Assembly (NCBI GenBank): GCA_021785975.1
Contig: JAJYOE010000008.1
Location: forward strand, 1 to 47,410
Source of the DNA: Bacillota bacterium
GTDB taxonomy: Bacteria > Bacillota > Bacilli > Alicyclobacillales > SLC66
Reading direction: 5' to 3'
DNA length: 47,410 nucleotides
A model generated the notes under the pieces. That model had not been told where the DNA came from. It did no database searches and saw nothing but the letters and a program-made list of their open reading frames with translations. Shown here piece after piece: positions 19,820-28,265 of the stretch (position 1 is the first letter of the stretch; every line of letters begins with the position of its first letter). A program made the translations under genes and the position numbers.

Positions 19820-20558
19820 GACTTTGCGTTTTGTGCATCTCTTTCCTGAACTGTTGAATTTATATGCAGACCAGGGGAATCTTTCTGTACTAATGTCAAG
19901 GGCAAAATTACGTGGCATCGATGCAGAAATTGTGCCCATTAAGCTGGGCATGAAGATTGATTTTGATCAAGCCGATTTTGTGTTGCTAGGCGGAGGGTCC
20001 GACAGGGAGCAGGCGATTGTCGGAAAAGAACTACTTGCCTATCGCCAGGATTTCTTAAACGCTATTGATGGAGGACTTCCCTTACTCGCTGTTTGTGGCG
20101 GATATCAATTGCTTGGTGAATATTATGAACTCCCTACTGGTGAAAAAGTGCCTGGATTGCATTTACTTGAAATGACAACTCGTGCGGGGGGCCAACGTCT
20201 CATTGGAAATATCGCCATCGAGTGGATCAAGAGTGATCAAGGACCGAAAAAGACGCTGGTAGGTTTTGAAAATCACGGTGGCAGAACCATTCACGATTAT
20301 CCGCCCCTGGGTACTGTGGTGAAAGGTTATGGCAATAACGGTGTCGATCGGAAAGAAGGGGTGCAATACAAAGGCATAGTCGGCACCTATATTCATGGTC
20401 CACTGTTGCCCAAAAATCCTCACTTGGCGGATTATCTCATCAAAAATGCATTGAGATACCGCGGATTTACGGACGAACTCGACGAACTTGACGATCAATT
20501 GGAATGGCGCGCTCATCAAAGGGTATTAGATCGAATGCAAGTCACTCAAAGTCACTAA
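19812..20558 (+). CDS. gatD: lipid II isoglutaminyl synthase glutaminase subunit GatD
   Basis: Class I GATase: LAVCGGYQLLGEYYE, GTYIHGPLLPKNP. Overlaps murT. Confidence 0.93.
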   Translation: MARTLRFVHLFPELLNLYADQGNLSVLMSRAKLRGIDAEIVPIKLGMKIDFDQADFVLLGGGSDREQAIVGKELLAYRQDFLNAIDGGLPLLAVCGGYQLLGEYYELPTGEKVPGLHLLEMTTRAGGQRLIGNIAIEWIKSDQGPKKTLVGFENHGGRTIHDYPPLGTVVKGYGNNGVDRKEGVQYKGIVGTYIHGPLLPKNPHLADYLIKNALRYRGFTDELDELDDQLEWRAHQRVLDRMQVTQSH

Positions 20559-20596
20559 CACTCGATAGTGGTTGTAAAAAAAAGAATTTATTCTTA

Positions 20597-20645
20597 TTGC
20601 TTATTTTTTAATAGTGACTATAATAAAGTTATCAAAATAAAGTTA
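20597..20645 (+). promoter_or_regulatory. sigma-A-like promoter with repeated ATAAAGTTA
   Basis: TTGCTT (20597-20602) N16 TATAAT (20619-20624); ATAAAGTTA at 20623-20631 and 20637-20645. Confidence 0.5.
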
Positions 20646-20705
20646 GTGATACGTAGTTTATTGCATGAAAGTTCAACGAATGCACAAAGTGAGGAGAACA
20701 TACGG

Positions 20706-21482
20706 ATGATGCCAGCTTTATTTATTGCGCATGGAGCACCGTTACTTGCCATCGAAGAAAATGAATATACCAGTTTTCTGGCAGGTCTCAGCCAACAATT
20801 TCCCAAACCCAAAGCGGTGGTGGTATTTTCTGCGCATTGGCTTGCAGAGGAGCAAAATATTAGCGAAGTGGACCATTACTCCACCATTTATGACTTTGGC
20901 GGATTTCCAGACGAGTTGTACCAAATTAATTACCCGGCATTCAATGATCTCGAGATCGTTCAAGAGATAAAAAGCCTGCTGTCAACACAACGGATAGGGT
21001 ATGATGCAGACACTGTGAGAGGACTCGACCATGGTGCATGGGTCGTGCTTCGGTTACTTTATCCTAACGCGGAGGTCCCGGTCGTGGCGATGTCCGTCAA
21101 TCCTTATTTGTCTCCTCAAGACCAGTATCGTATAGGAGTAGCTTTAAGTTCACTAAGAAAAAAAGACATTCTGGTAATCGCGAGCGGAGGGACCGTTCAC
21201 AATCTTGGCGCCATCAGGTGGGAAGGCAACTCGGTCGACGAGTGGGCGCTGCAATTTGACGAGTGGCTGGAAAAACGGCTGATCGAGTGGGATTTGACTT
21301 CACTATACCAATACCGGACATTAGCACCATATGCTAAATTTGCGGTTCCAACTTATGGTACAGAGCATTTTGTTCCAATTTTTTACGCGATGGGGGTCGC
21401 TCATGAAATTCAGAAAGCGACGTTGCTTTATCGCGGTTACCGTTATGGTAGTCTTAGTCACAGTGTTTGGCAGTTCGGTTGA
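20706..21482 (+). CDS. LigB/DODA-type extradiol ring-cleavage dioxygenase
   Basis: MMPALFIAHGAPLLA, VVVFSAHWLAEE, GLDHGAWVVLRLLYP. GAGGAGA RBS before ATG 20706. Confidence 0.9.
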   Translation: MMPALFIAHGAPLLAIEENEYTSFLAGLSQQFPKPKAVVVFSAHWLAEEQNISEVDHYSTIYDFGGFPDELYQINYPAFNDLEIVQEIKSLLSTQRIGYDADTVRGLDHGAWVVLRLLYPNAEVPVVAMSVNPYLSPQDQYRIGVALSSLRKKDILVIASGGTVHNLGAIRWEGNSVDEWALQFDEWLEKRLIEWDLTSLYQYRTLAPYAKFAVPTYGTEHFVPIFYAMGVAHEIQKATLLYRGYRYGSLSHSVWQFG

Positions 21483-21505
21483 TATCAGAATTGATTTGTT
21501 AAATA

Positions 21506-21560
21506 AAAGTGCTACCGCATCGCTCTTTCAAAGCTTTGCGATAGCACTTTGTTCGTTTTT
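21506..21560 (+). terminator. Rho-independent terminator
   Basis: AAAGTGCTACCGCA (21506-21519) / TGCGATAGCACTTT (21537-21550) with one wobble, then a T-rich run. Confidence 0.85.
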
Positions 21561-21577
21561 CAAACATGAAATCCAGC

Positions 21578-22519
21578 CTATGACTGGCGGTTTTTTCTAT
21601 CCTCATATATCATCAGGCCCTTGGCGTTGAGTTCCAAGTCTACCGCCATTTCGCTTAGTTCTTCTGACGGTTGAATCCCTGAATTCTGTAAATAGTGGCG
21701 GATATGGCTTCTAAGTTCATCCTGAATGCCTTCCCAGCCTCGGTTTGAAGCAAACACTCGATCACTCAATTCCTTAAATGCCATCGCGCCTTCTAACGTC
21801 CCACGATAGGCTTCTTCTGCAGGAGATGGGCCAAAGTGAGTATGATAGACAGTGTCCACATTCAACTTCTTTATTTTGTCTACCGTATAGGCGACTCCTT
21901 CAGGATCAAAATCTGTCGGACTGGTGGACGGAAATACAAATTCAGTGTTCCATCCTGTGAATGACTTTACGTAGCGAATGCCAAGTGAATCTCCTGAAAA
22001 CACCCCGGATATTTCCGGATCATGGACGACAAAATGATGTTTGGCGTGACCTGGAGTATCGAAAAACACCAATTTCCGGTCACCTATATCAATCGACTCG
22101 CCGTCTTCCCTAATCAATACTTGTTGCTCGGGAATAGGAAGGATATCGCCAAAAAGTGCATGCATTGCCTCGCCATATACTTGAGATGCACCTTGTATTA
22201 AACGCGAAGGATCAATCAGATGACGGGCAGCACGCGGATGGGCAACAAAAGTTGCATTTTTGGCCAACTTTGCCAGTTTTCCTGCTCCTCCTGCGTGGTC
22301 AAGGTGGACGTGGGTAACGATGACATAATCGAGGTCTTCCGCCGTAAGGTTTAACCGCTGTAAGCTGTCTAAAATGTGATCCAAGGAATTCGCTGAGCCT
22401 GTTTCAATCAAAGTTTTTTTGGGACCATTATATAAATACGCGCTGGACCTGCCGGCTTGTCCTTGTTCATATAGATCGAACATGTACAGAGAATCTTGAA
22501 GCAAAATCAAATCGCTCAT
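21578..22519 (-). CDS. MBL-fold metallohydrolase
   Basis: VTHVHLDHAGGAGKL; DTPGHAKHHF; VFSGDSLG. Confidence 0.9.
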   Translation of the reverse strand: MSDLILLQDSLYMFDLYEQGQAGRSSAYLYNGPKKTLIETGSANSLDHILDSLQRLNLTAEDLDYVIVTHVHLDHAGGAGKLAKLAKNATFVAHPRAARHLIDPSRLIQGASQVYGEAMHALFGDILPIPEQQVLIREDGESIDIGDRKLVFFDTPGHAKHHFVVHDPEISGVFSGDSLGIRYVKSFTGWNTEFVFPSTSPTDFDPEGVAYTVDKIKKLNVDTVYHTHFGPSPAEEAYRGTLEGAMAFKELSDRVFASNRGWEGIQDELRSHIRHYLQNSGIQPSEELSEMAVDLELNAKGLMIYEDRKNRQS

Positions 22520-23733
22520 CCTCTAAGCCTCCGTTTCTTTTTTAAGGTGTCTGATTTCAAAGTAACTGATTTCGCAGAACTTAAACGTTCTGCTAATGGC
22601 AATACATTATCGAAGGGAAAAACGTCTTCTTGAATTTGCACTTCTTCTCGTGTGTACCGCGATAGTGCCAATAAAATCCCCATGGCGGCCATTTTTGCAA
22701 CCAGAGCCGTTCCTCCATAACTGATGAATGGCAATGGAATTCCAGTGACAGGAATCAAACCAGTCACTGCTGTCACATTGATCAGGGTGCCCACTCCAAT
22801 CATGCCTGAAATGCCAAACGCAAGCAGTGAGGCAAATCGGTTCTGTAGATTCAGGCCGACTTTGATCCCTCTCCAGACAAGCGATGCGTAGAGGGCAAGC
22901 ACTACGAATGCGCCTACTACTCCTAATTCCTCCACGATGACAGCAAATATAAAGTCCTCGTGCGGGATGGGGAGGTACAGATATGGCGAGATGCCTTGCC
23001 CCAGACCTTGGCCAAACAACCCACCGTGATAAATGGCCATCAATGATTGCTGTATCTGGTATCCGCCTTTATTGACGAGCGCCTGGCTCCAAGGATGAAG
23101 GAATACCTGAATTCGAATGTTACGATATGACTCAAATACGGCAAAGGCGATCACCATCGGGATAAACATCAACCCGATGACAAGCAAATGGAGAAACCTC
23201 ACACCTGCTGCAATGACGATCACGATTCCGGATAACAGCAGGAGCATTCCGGTTCCCATGTCAGGCTCAAGTAGTACCAGTATGAACTGAAATCCGAGCA
23301 TCAATAATGGCGGCAATACACCATGTCTAAAGTCATGCAACTTTTTCTTGTTTTTATCGAATATATAGGCAAGATAAAACAAAATACCGATCTGCGCGAA
23401 TTCGCTGGGTTGGATAGGGCCGAGCCAACGCCTGACACCAGCCGCTTTATGGCCTATGCCCGGAATGAGAACAGCAATCAGCATTATAAGTGTGATGATC
23501 GAAAAAAACTTAGCCCACCTGCGAATGGTGTTTGGTCCGATATTCATTAAAATCAACATCAAAACCAATCCGATGATTGCAAAAATGATTTGCCGTTTCA
23601 CATAATAAGTGGGTGGTTCGCCCACCACCTGAACGGCCCACACCATACTGGCACTAAAGATCATCAGCAAACCGAACGCAACAAGGGTGAGCACAATGAA
23701 CAAGATAAGAAAATCAGGCTTGTGCCTTTTCAT
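22516..23733 (-). CDS. ftsW: SEDS-family peptidoglycan glycosyltransferase, FtsW-like
   Basis: GVRRWLGPIQPSEFAQIG, IPHEDFIFAVIVEELG, GIPLPFISYGGTALV. Starts MKRHKPDFLI. Confidence 0.88.
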   Translation of the reverse strand: MKRHKPDFLILFIVLTLVAFGLLMIFSASMVWAVQVVGEPPTYYVKRQIIFAIIGLVLMLILMNIGPNTIRRWAKFFSIITLIMLIAVLIPGIGHKAAGVRRWLGPIQPSEFAQIGILFYLAYIFDKNKKKLHDFRHGVLPPLLMLGFQFILVLLEPDMGTGMLLLLSGIVIVIAAGVRFLHLLVIGLMFIPMVIAFAVFESYRNIRIQVFLHPWSQALVNKGGYQIQQSLMAIYHGGLFGQGLGQGISPYLYLPIPHEDFIFAVIVEELGVVGAFVVLALYASLVWRGIKVGLNLQNRFASLLAFGISGMIGVGTLINVTAVTGLIPVTGIPLPFISYGGTALVAKMAAMGILLALSRYTREEVQIQEDVFPFDNVLPLAERLSSAKSVTLKSDTLKKKRRLRG

Positions 23734-23914
23734 GCGTCACCTCCGTATCTAATTTTAATTCGCTGTAAATGGAAGACCTCCTGCTCTTTTTTCGTTGTGG
23801 AGACAAAAATTACGCATCTTGTCCGAAAAATGTGAATGGCGTTATTTTCTTAAGTTTGCTAAGTTTATAATTGGTTCCTCCATTGTAAGTGGAGCCAGGG
23901 AAGAGGTGTGAAGC

Positions 23915-24532
23915 ATCTCCCATATCAATCTTGCGGAATGGATCCACCATTATGGCTATTTTGGATTAACCGGAGCGATGGTACTTGGCATTGTAGGATT
24001 GCCATTGCCTGACGAAACGCTGTTAACGGCAGTCGGGTATCTGGTCTACCGTGGCCAAATGGCGTATTTCCCTTCTGTGATGGCAGGTATGCTTGGTGCA
24101 ATCTCAGGGATTACATTTAGTTACGTGCTAGGGAGTCTTGTTGGGAGAACTGTTTTGATGAAGTTAGGAAAATTCCTTCATATTAAGGAAAATAAGTGGG
24201 CGAGAGCGGAAAATTGGCTAGATAAATACGGTGGGTTTGCTCTGTTTGGAGGTTTTTTTATACCAGGCGTAAGGCATGTCACTGCGATCGTGGCAGGGCT
24301 TGGCAATTTTACGTTTCGGCGTTTTGTGTTTCCTGCCTATTTTGGAGCTTTCGTATGGGTTATTGTCTTTATTACATTGGGACGTTTTGCAGGGCCACAA
24401 GTAGAATCAGTGTCGATGATTCTTTATCGATACCTTGAATGGACCATTTACTTCAGTATTGCAGCGCTTCTTGTTATTGTGGTGGCATTCTGGCGTTGGT
24501 TCCGGATAGGTGCCACCCAGAAAAAGAGATAA
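23915..24532 (+). CDS. DedA-family membrane protein (start uncertain)
   Basis: DedA signatures LGIVGLPLPDETLLTAVGYL, FGGFFIPGVRHVTAIVAGLGN. Conserved N-terminus (NLAEWIHHYGYFGLTGAMVLG) is encoded upstream of the first ATG (23978). Confidence 0.8.
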   Translation: MSHINLAEWIHHYGYFGLTGAMVLGIVGLPLPDETLLTAVGYLVYRGQMAYFPSVMAGMLGAISGITFSYVLGSLVGRTVLMKLGKFLHIKENKWARAENWLDKYGGFALFGGFFIPGVRHVTAIVAGLGNFTFRRFVFPAYFGAFVWVIVFITLGRFAGPQVESVSMILYRYLEWTIYFSIAALLVIVVAFWRWFRIGATQKKR

Positions 24533-24555
24533 TTGAAGGAAGTGGAGCGAAATCG

Positions 24556-25728
24556 ATGGAATCGATCATAAAAAGAAATATAAGAGATTTGGATTATCCA
24601 TTAATCATGGTCATGATCCTTATCTCTGTTTATAGTGTGATAGCGATTTATACCGCTACTTATGGGAAATCTGACCCCAATATTCCTTCTCATATCATCG
24701 TTCGTCAATTGATATGGGAAATGTTAAGCTATATTGCCATGTTTGCCATGATGTTGATGGACTATCACACGCTCTCCAAATACAGGTGGTGGATTTACGG
24801 TATCTCCATCTTTTTGCTGATAGCGGTTTTTGCGTTTTCAAGGGTCAACGGCGCTCACAGCTGGATACATCTGCCTGGCGGCGGCAGCATTCAGCCTTCA
24901 GAATTTGCGAAACTCACGTTTATCATTTGGACAGCGGATTATATGGCCAAAATGAACGAAAAGGAATTTCCTAATTATTCCTTCAAAGGATTGCTTCCTA
25001 TTTTAATCGCCTTTATCGTGCCCTTTTTATTGATCTTAAAAGAGCCGGCGCTTGGTCAGTCGCTTGTGTTGTTTGTCATTCTCTTCTCGATGTTGCTCGT
25101 TTATGTGAAACGAAGATACCTGCAAGTGTTAATTGCCATTGCAGCAGTTGTGGTGATGACGTTTGGCACTGCAGTGGCGATATATCCTAATCAGACGATT
25201 AAGATGTTGGAGCATCAGCATATCATGCCTCATTATCAAACCATGCGTCTAATCTCATTTATCGATCCCACCTATAGCCCCACTGGTTCAGGATACCAAG
25301 TGTTAGAGGCAGAAATAGCGGTAGGATCGGGCGGAGTATTTGGCGAGGGACTTTTGAAAGGCTCACAAACCAATGGCAGTTGGGTGCCATTTCAATGGAC
25401 GGACTTTATCTTTTCTGCCATTGCTGAGCAGTTGGGCTTTGTCGGTTCCAGTATTTTGATCATGTTATTTCTGGTGATGCTCTATCGGATGGTCAAAGTG
25501 GCAATGACATCATTAGATGACTTTGGCGCTTATTTGATTGCAGGTTCTGTGGGCATGTTTGCCTTTCAAATTTTTGAAAACATCGGAATGAATCTCGTGA
25601 TCAGTCCCGCTACAGGAATCACCCTTCCCTTTATCAGTTACGGGGGATCTTCACTGATTGTCAACTTTCTTAGCATAGGAATAGTTCTTAGTGTTTCTTT
25701 AAGGAGAAGAACGTTGCGATTTGATTGA
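24556..25728 (+). CDS. rodA: SEDS-family protein, RodA-like
   Basis: GAHSWIHLPGGGSIQPSEFAKL, WTDFIFSAIAEQLGFVGS, GITLPFISYGGSSL. ATG 24556 after GGAAGTGGAG. Confidence 0.88.
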   Translation: MESIIKRNIRDLDYPLIMVMILISVYSVIAIYTATYGKSDPNIPSHIIVRQLIWEMLSYIAMFAMMLMDYHTLSKYRWWIYGISIFLLIAVFAFSRVNGAHSWIHLPGGGSIQPSEFAKLTFIIWTADYMAKMNEKEFPNYSFKGLLPILIAFIVPFLLILKEPALGQSLVLFVILFSMLLVYVKRRYLQVLIAIAAVVVMTFGTAVAIYPNQTIKMLEHQHIMPHYQTMRLISFIDPTYSPTGSGYQVLEAEIAVGSGGVFGEGLLKGSQTNGSWVPFQWTDFIFSAIAEQLGFVGSSILIMLFLVMLYRMVKVAMTSLDDFGAYLIAGSVGMFAFQIFENIGMNLVISPATGITLPFISYGGSSLIVNFLSIGIVLSVSLRRRTLRFD

Positions 25729-25764
25729 AATCATCCCTTGCGTCAGATAACCTTACATTTCTTG

Positions 25765-25793
25765 TTGACGTGTTAGGATTATTTCGCGTATAC
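25765..25793 (+). promoter_or_regulatory. glnA promoter candidate
   Basis: TTGACG (25765-25770) N17 GTATAC (25788-25793). Confidence 0.6.
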
Positions 25794-25836
25794 TGAGCCT
25801 AATACGATCGATAACAAAGGTAAGGGGATAGAAAAT

Positions 25837-27261
25837 ATGACGCCATCTGACATCTTGGCACTTATTCGTGAAAAAAACATACAAATGGTAGACTTTAGGA
25901 TTGTTGATCTTCCTGGCAGACAGCACCATCTGACGATACCTGCCGCGGAAATTGATGAAGAAAAGCTGACACTTGGCATTGCGTTTGATGGTTCCAGTTT
26001 ACAGGGATTTCGCAGCATTGAAGAAAGTGACATGGTCATGCGTCCTGACCTCAACACTGCTTATGTAGATGCATTCACTGCAGTACCGACCCTTGACCTC
26101 GTTTGCGACGTTTATGATCCAAGTGGTGTAAGGTACAATCGGGATCCTCGATATATTGCACAAAAAGCAGAAGACTATTTGAAAAAATCAGGCATTGCTA
26201 CGAATGCGTATTTTGGTCCTGAACTTGAGTTTTTCGTGTTTGATGATGTGCGTTTTGCAACTGAACAATCAGGGGCTTTCTATAGCATTGATTCCGTTGA
26301 GGCGAACTGGAACACTGGCAAAAATGAAGGTCCGAACCTGGCTTATAAAGTGAAAAATAAGGGCGGTTATTTCCCTGTACAGCCCACAGACACTCAGCAT
26401 GATTTGCGGACGGAAATGGTGCAGGAATTAATGAATGCAGGCATTCGGGTGGAACGTCATCACCACGAAGTGGCTTCGGCAGGGCAGGCGGAAATTAATT
26501 TCCGTTTTGAGTCATTGACCAAAGTGGCCGATGTGGTCATGCTGTATAAATACATCATCAGAAACGTAGCGAGACGTTATGGGAAAATCGCGACTTTTAT
26601 GCCAAAACCGCTTTTTGGCGATAATGGTTCTGGTATGCATGTACACCAAAGTTTGTTTGACGGCGACACCCCACTCTTCTTTGAAGAGGGTTCGTATGGG
26701 AATATGAGTAAGCTTGCGCTTCACTACATTGCAGGTATTCTGCATCATGCTCCTGCTATTCTCGCATTTGCCACGCCTAGTACCAACTCCTTTAAGCGTT
26801 TGGTGCCTGGTTTTGAAGCACCGGTAAACTTGGTCTTCTCGAGAGGCAATCGCAGCGCGGCTGTTCGTGTGCCAATTGCGGCGGTATCGCCAAAAACGGC
26901 CCGGATCGAATTCCGCACTCCTGATGCCACGTCCAATCCTTATCTGGCATTTGCCGCGATGCTCCTGGCTGGTCTTGACGGGATTAAGAAACAAATGGAT
27001 CCCACTGCGCTAGGATACGGTCCTGTCGATAAAAACATTTACGAGCTTTCTGATGAGGATAAAAAGAACATTAAAGGCGTCCCTGGATCTTTGGAAGAGG
27101 TATTGCAGGCCCTTGCTGACGATCATGAGTTTTTGCTGGAAGGCGGAGTGTTTGACAAAGAATTTATCCATACCTGGATCGAGTTCAAGCGGACCACTGA
27201 GGTGCAACCGATGGCGCTTCGTCCCCATCCGTACGAATTTCAAATGTATCTGGATCTGTAA
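25837..27261 (+). CDS. glnA: type I glutamine synthetase, GSI-beta-like
   Basis: GFDGSSLQGF-type start (AFDGSSLQGFRSIEESDMVMRPD), FMPKPLFGDNGSGMHVH, and GSI-beta-type C-terminus DKNIYELSDEDKKNIKGVPGSLEEVLQAL...PHPYEFQMYLDL. Confidence 0.93.
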   Translation: MTPSDILALIREKNIQMVDFRIVDLPGRQHHLTIPAAEIDEEKLTLGIAFDGSSLQGFRSIEESDMVMRPDLNTAYVDAFTAVPTLDLVCDVYDPSGVRYNRDPRYIAQKAEDYLKKSGIATNAYFGPELEFFVFDDVRFATEQSGAFYSIDSVEANWNTGKNEGPNLAYKVKNKGGYFPVQPTDTQHDLRTEMVQELMNAGIRVERHHHEVASAGQAEINFRFESLTKVADVVMLYKYIIRNVARRYGKIATFMPKPLFGDNGSGMHVHQSLFDGDTPLFFEEGSYGNMSKLALHYIAGILHHAPAILAFATPSTNSFKRLVPGFEAPVNLVFSRGNRSAAVRVPIAAVSPKTARIEFRTPDATSNPYLAFAAMLLAGLDGIKKQMDPTALGYGPVDKNIYELSDEDKKNIKGVPGSLEEVLQALADDHEFLLEGGVFDKEFIHTWIEFKRTTEVQPMALRPHPYEFQMYLDL

Positions 27262-27292
27262 TCTTCCCGCGAATAAACAATTTAAAATTGAA

Positions 27293-27322
27293 GGCGTGCG
27301 CATATGGCGCGCGTCTTTTTTT
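27293..27322 (+). terminator. Rho-independent terminator after glnA
   Basis: GGCGTGCGC / GCGCGCGTC (two G-T wobbles) followed by a T-run. Confidence 0.75.
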
Positions 27323-27397
27323 CTCTCAGTAAAAAATGAATTGTGGTAGACTAAGCACTACATACAAGGCTTATCTTATGAAGGATGGGGGATCCCT

Positions 27398-28261
27398 TTG
27401 CATATTGGAGCGAATGTTTCGATTGCTCAGACTGGACTCTTGCGCGCTGTTGAGGAATCGATCTCGTACAAAGCAGATACTTACATGATCTACACCAGAA
27501 GCAATCGTGGCGGACAAGCTAAGCCGATTGAAGGCTTTCACCGCGATGAGGCGCTTGCCTTAATGAATCAGCATGCATTGGCGGATCCGGTAGTTCATTT
27601 GTCGTACCTGGTCAACCTTGCCAGCCCCAAGGCAGAGACTTTCGAGTATGGCGTGATGGTACTGTCTGAAGAAATCAAGCGCGTGGAATACCTTGGCTTT
27701 AAGTACATTGTCATGCATCCCGGAAGTCATGTGGGGACTGGAATGGAGCAAGGGATCAAACGCATTGCTGAAGGGTTGAATGCCATTTTGACTGGTGACG
27801 AATCATTGTTTTTATGCCTGGAAACGATGGCGGGAGATGGTTCCAAAGTGGGCAATCGTTTAGAGGAAATCGCGGAATTGATTTCGCTTGTCGACCATAA
27901 GGAAAGGCTTGGAGTTTGTATTGACACCTGTCACAATTACAGTGCGGGGTATGACATTGTTAATGATTTTGACGGGTTCCTGCATCAATTTGATGAGTTG
28001 CTCGGACTGGAATCGTTAAAAGTGGCGCACATCAACGATTCAAAAACGCCATTCCATTCAAATAAAGATCGCCATGCCAATATCGGACGAGGGTCTCTCG
28101 GTTATGAGGCCATTAATTACATTGTACATCACCCTGCCATGCAGGATATTCCTTTGATACTCGAGACTCCAGGAGGATACTACAAAGAAGAGATTGCCCT
28201 GTTGCGCGGAGAGACCGATGAATTGCCACCTGATGGGAAAAGTGCAGATGAAGGAATGTAG
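27398..28261 (+). CDS. nfo: endonuclease IV (AP endonuclease)
   Basis: IGANVS, MHPGSH, CLETMAGDGSKVG, VCIDTCHNYSAGYD, HINDSKTPFHSNKDRHANIGRGSLG, LETPG. Confidence 0.94.
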   Translation: MHIGANVSIAQTGLLRAVEESISYKADTYMIYTRSNRGGQAKPIEGFHRDEALALMNQHALADPVVHLSYLVNLASPKAETFEYGVMVLSEEIKRVEYLGFKYIVMHPGSHVGTGMEQGIKRIAEGLNAILTGDESLFLCLETMAGDGSKVGNRLEEIAELISLVDHKERLGVCIDTCHNYSAGYDIVNDFDGFLHQFDELLGLESLKVAHINDSKTPFHSNKDRHANIGRGSLGYEAINYIVHHPAMQDIPLILETPGGYYKEEIALLRGETDELPPDGKSADEGM

Positions 28262-28265
28262 TGTC

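Noticed and set aside
26512-26994. 160-aa minus-strand ORF inside glnA
   Set aside because: Antisense to a fully conserved glutamine synthetase core.
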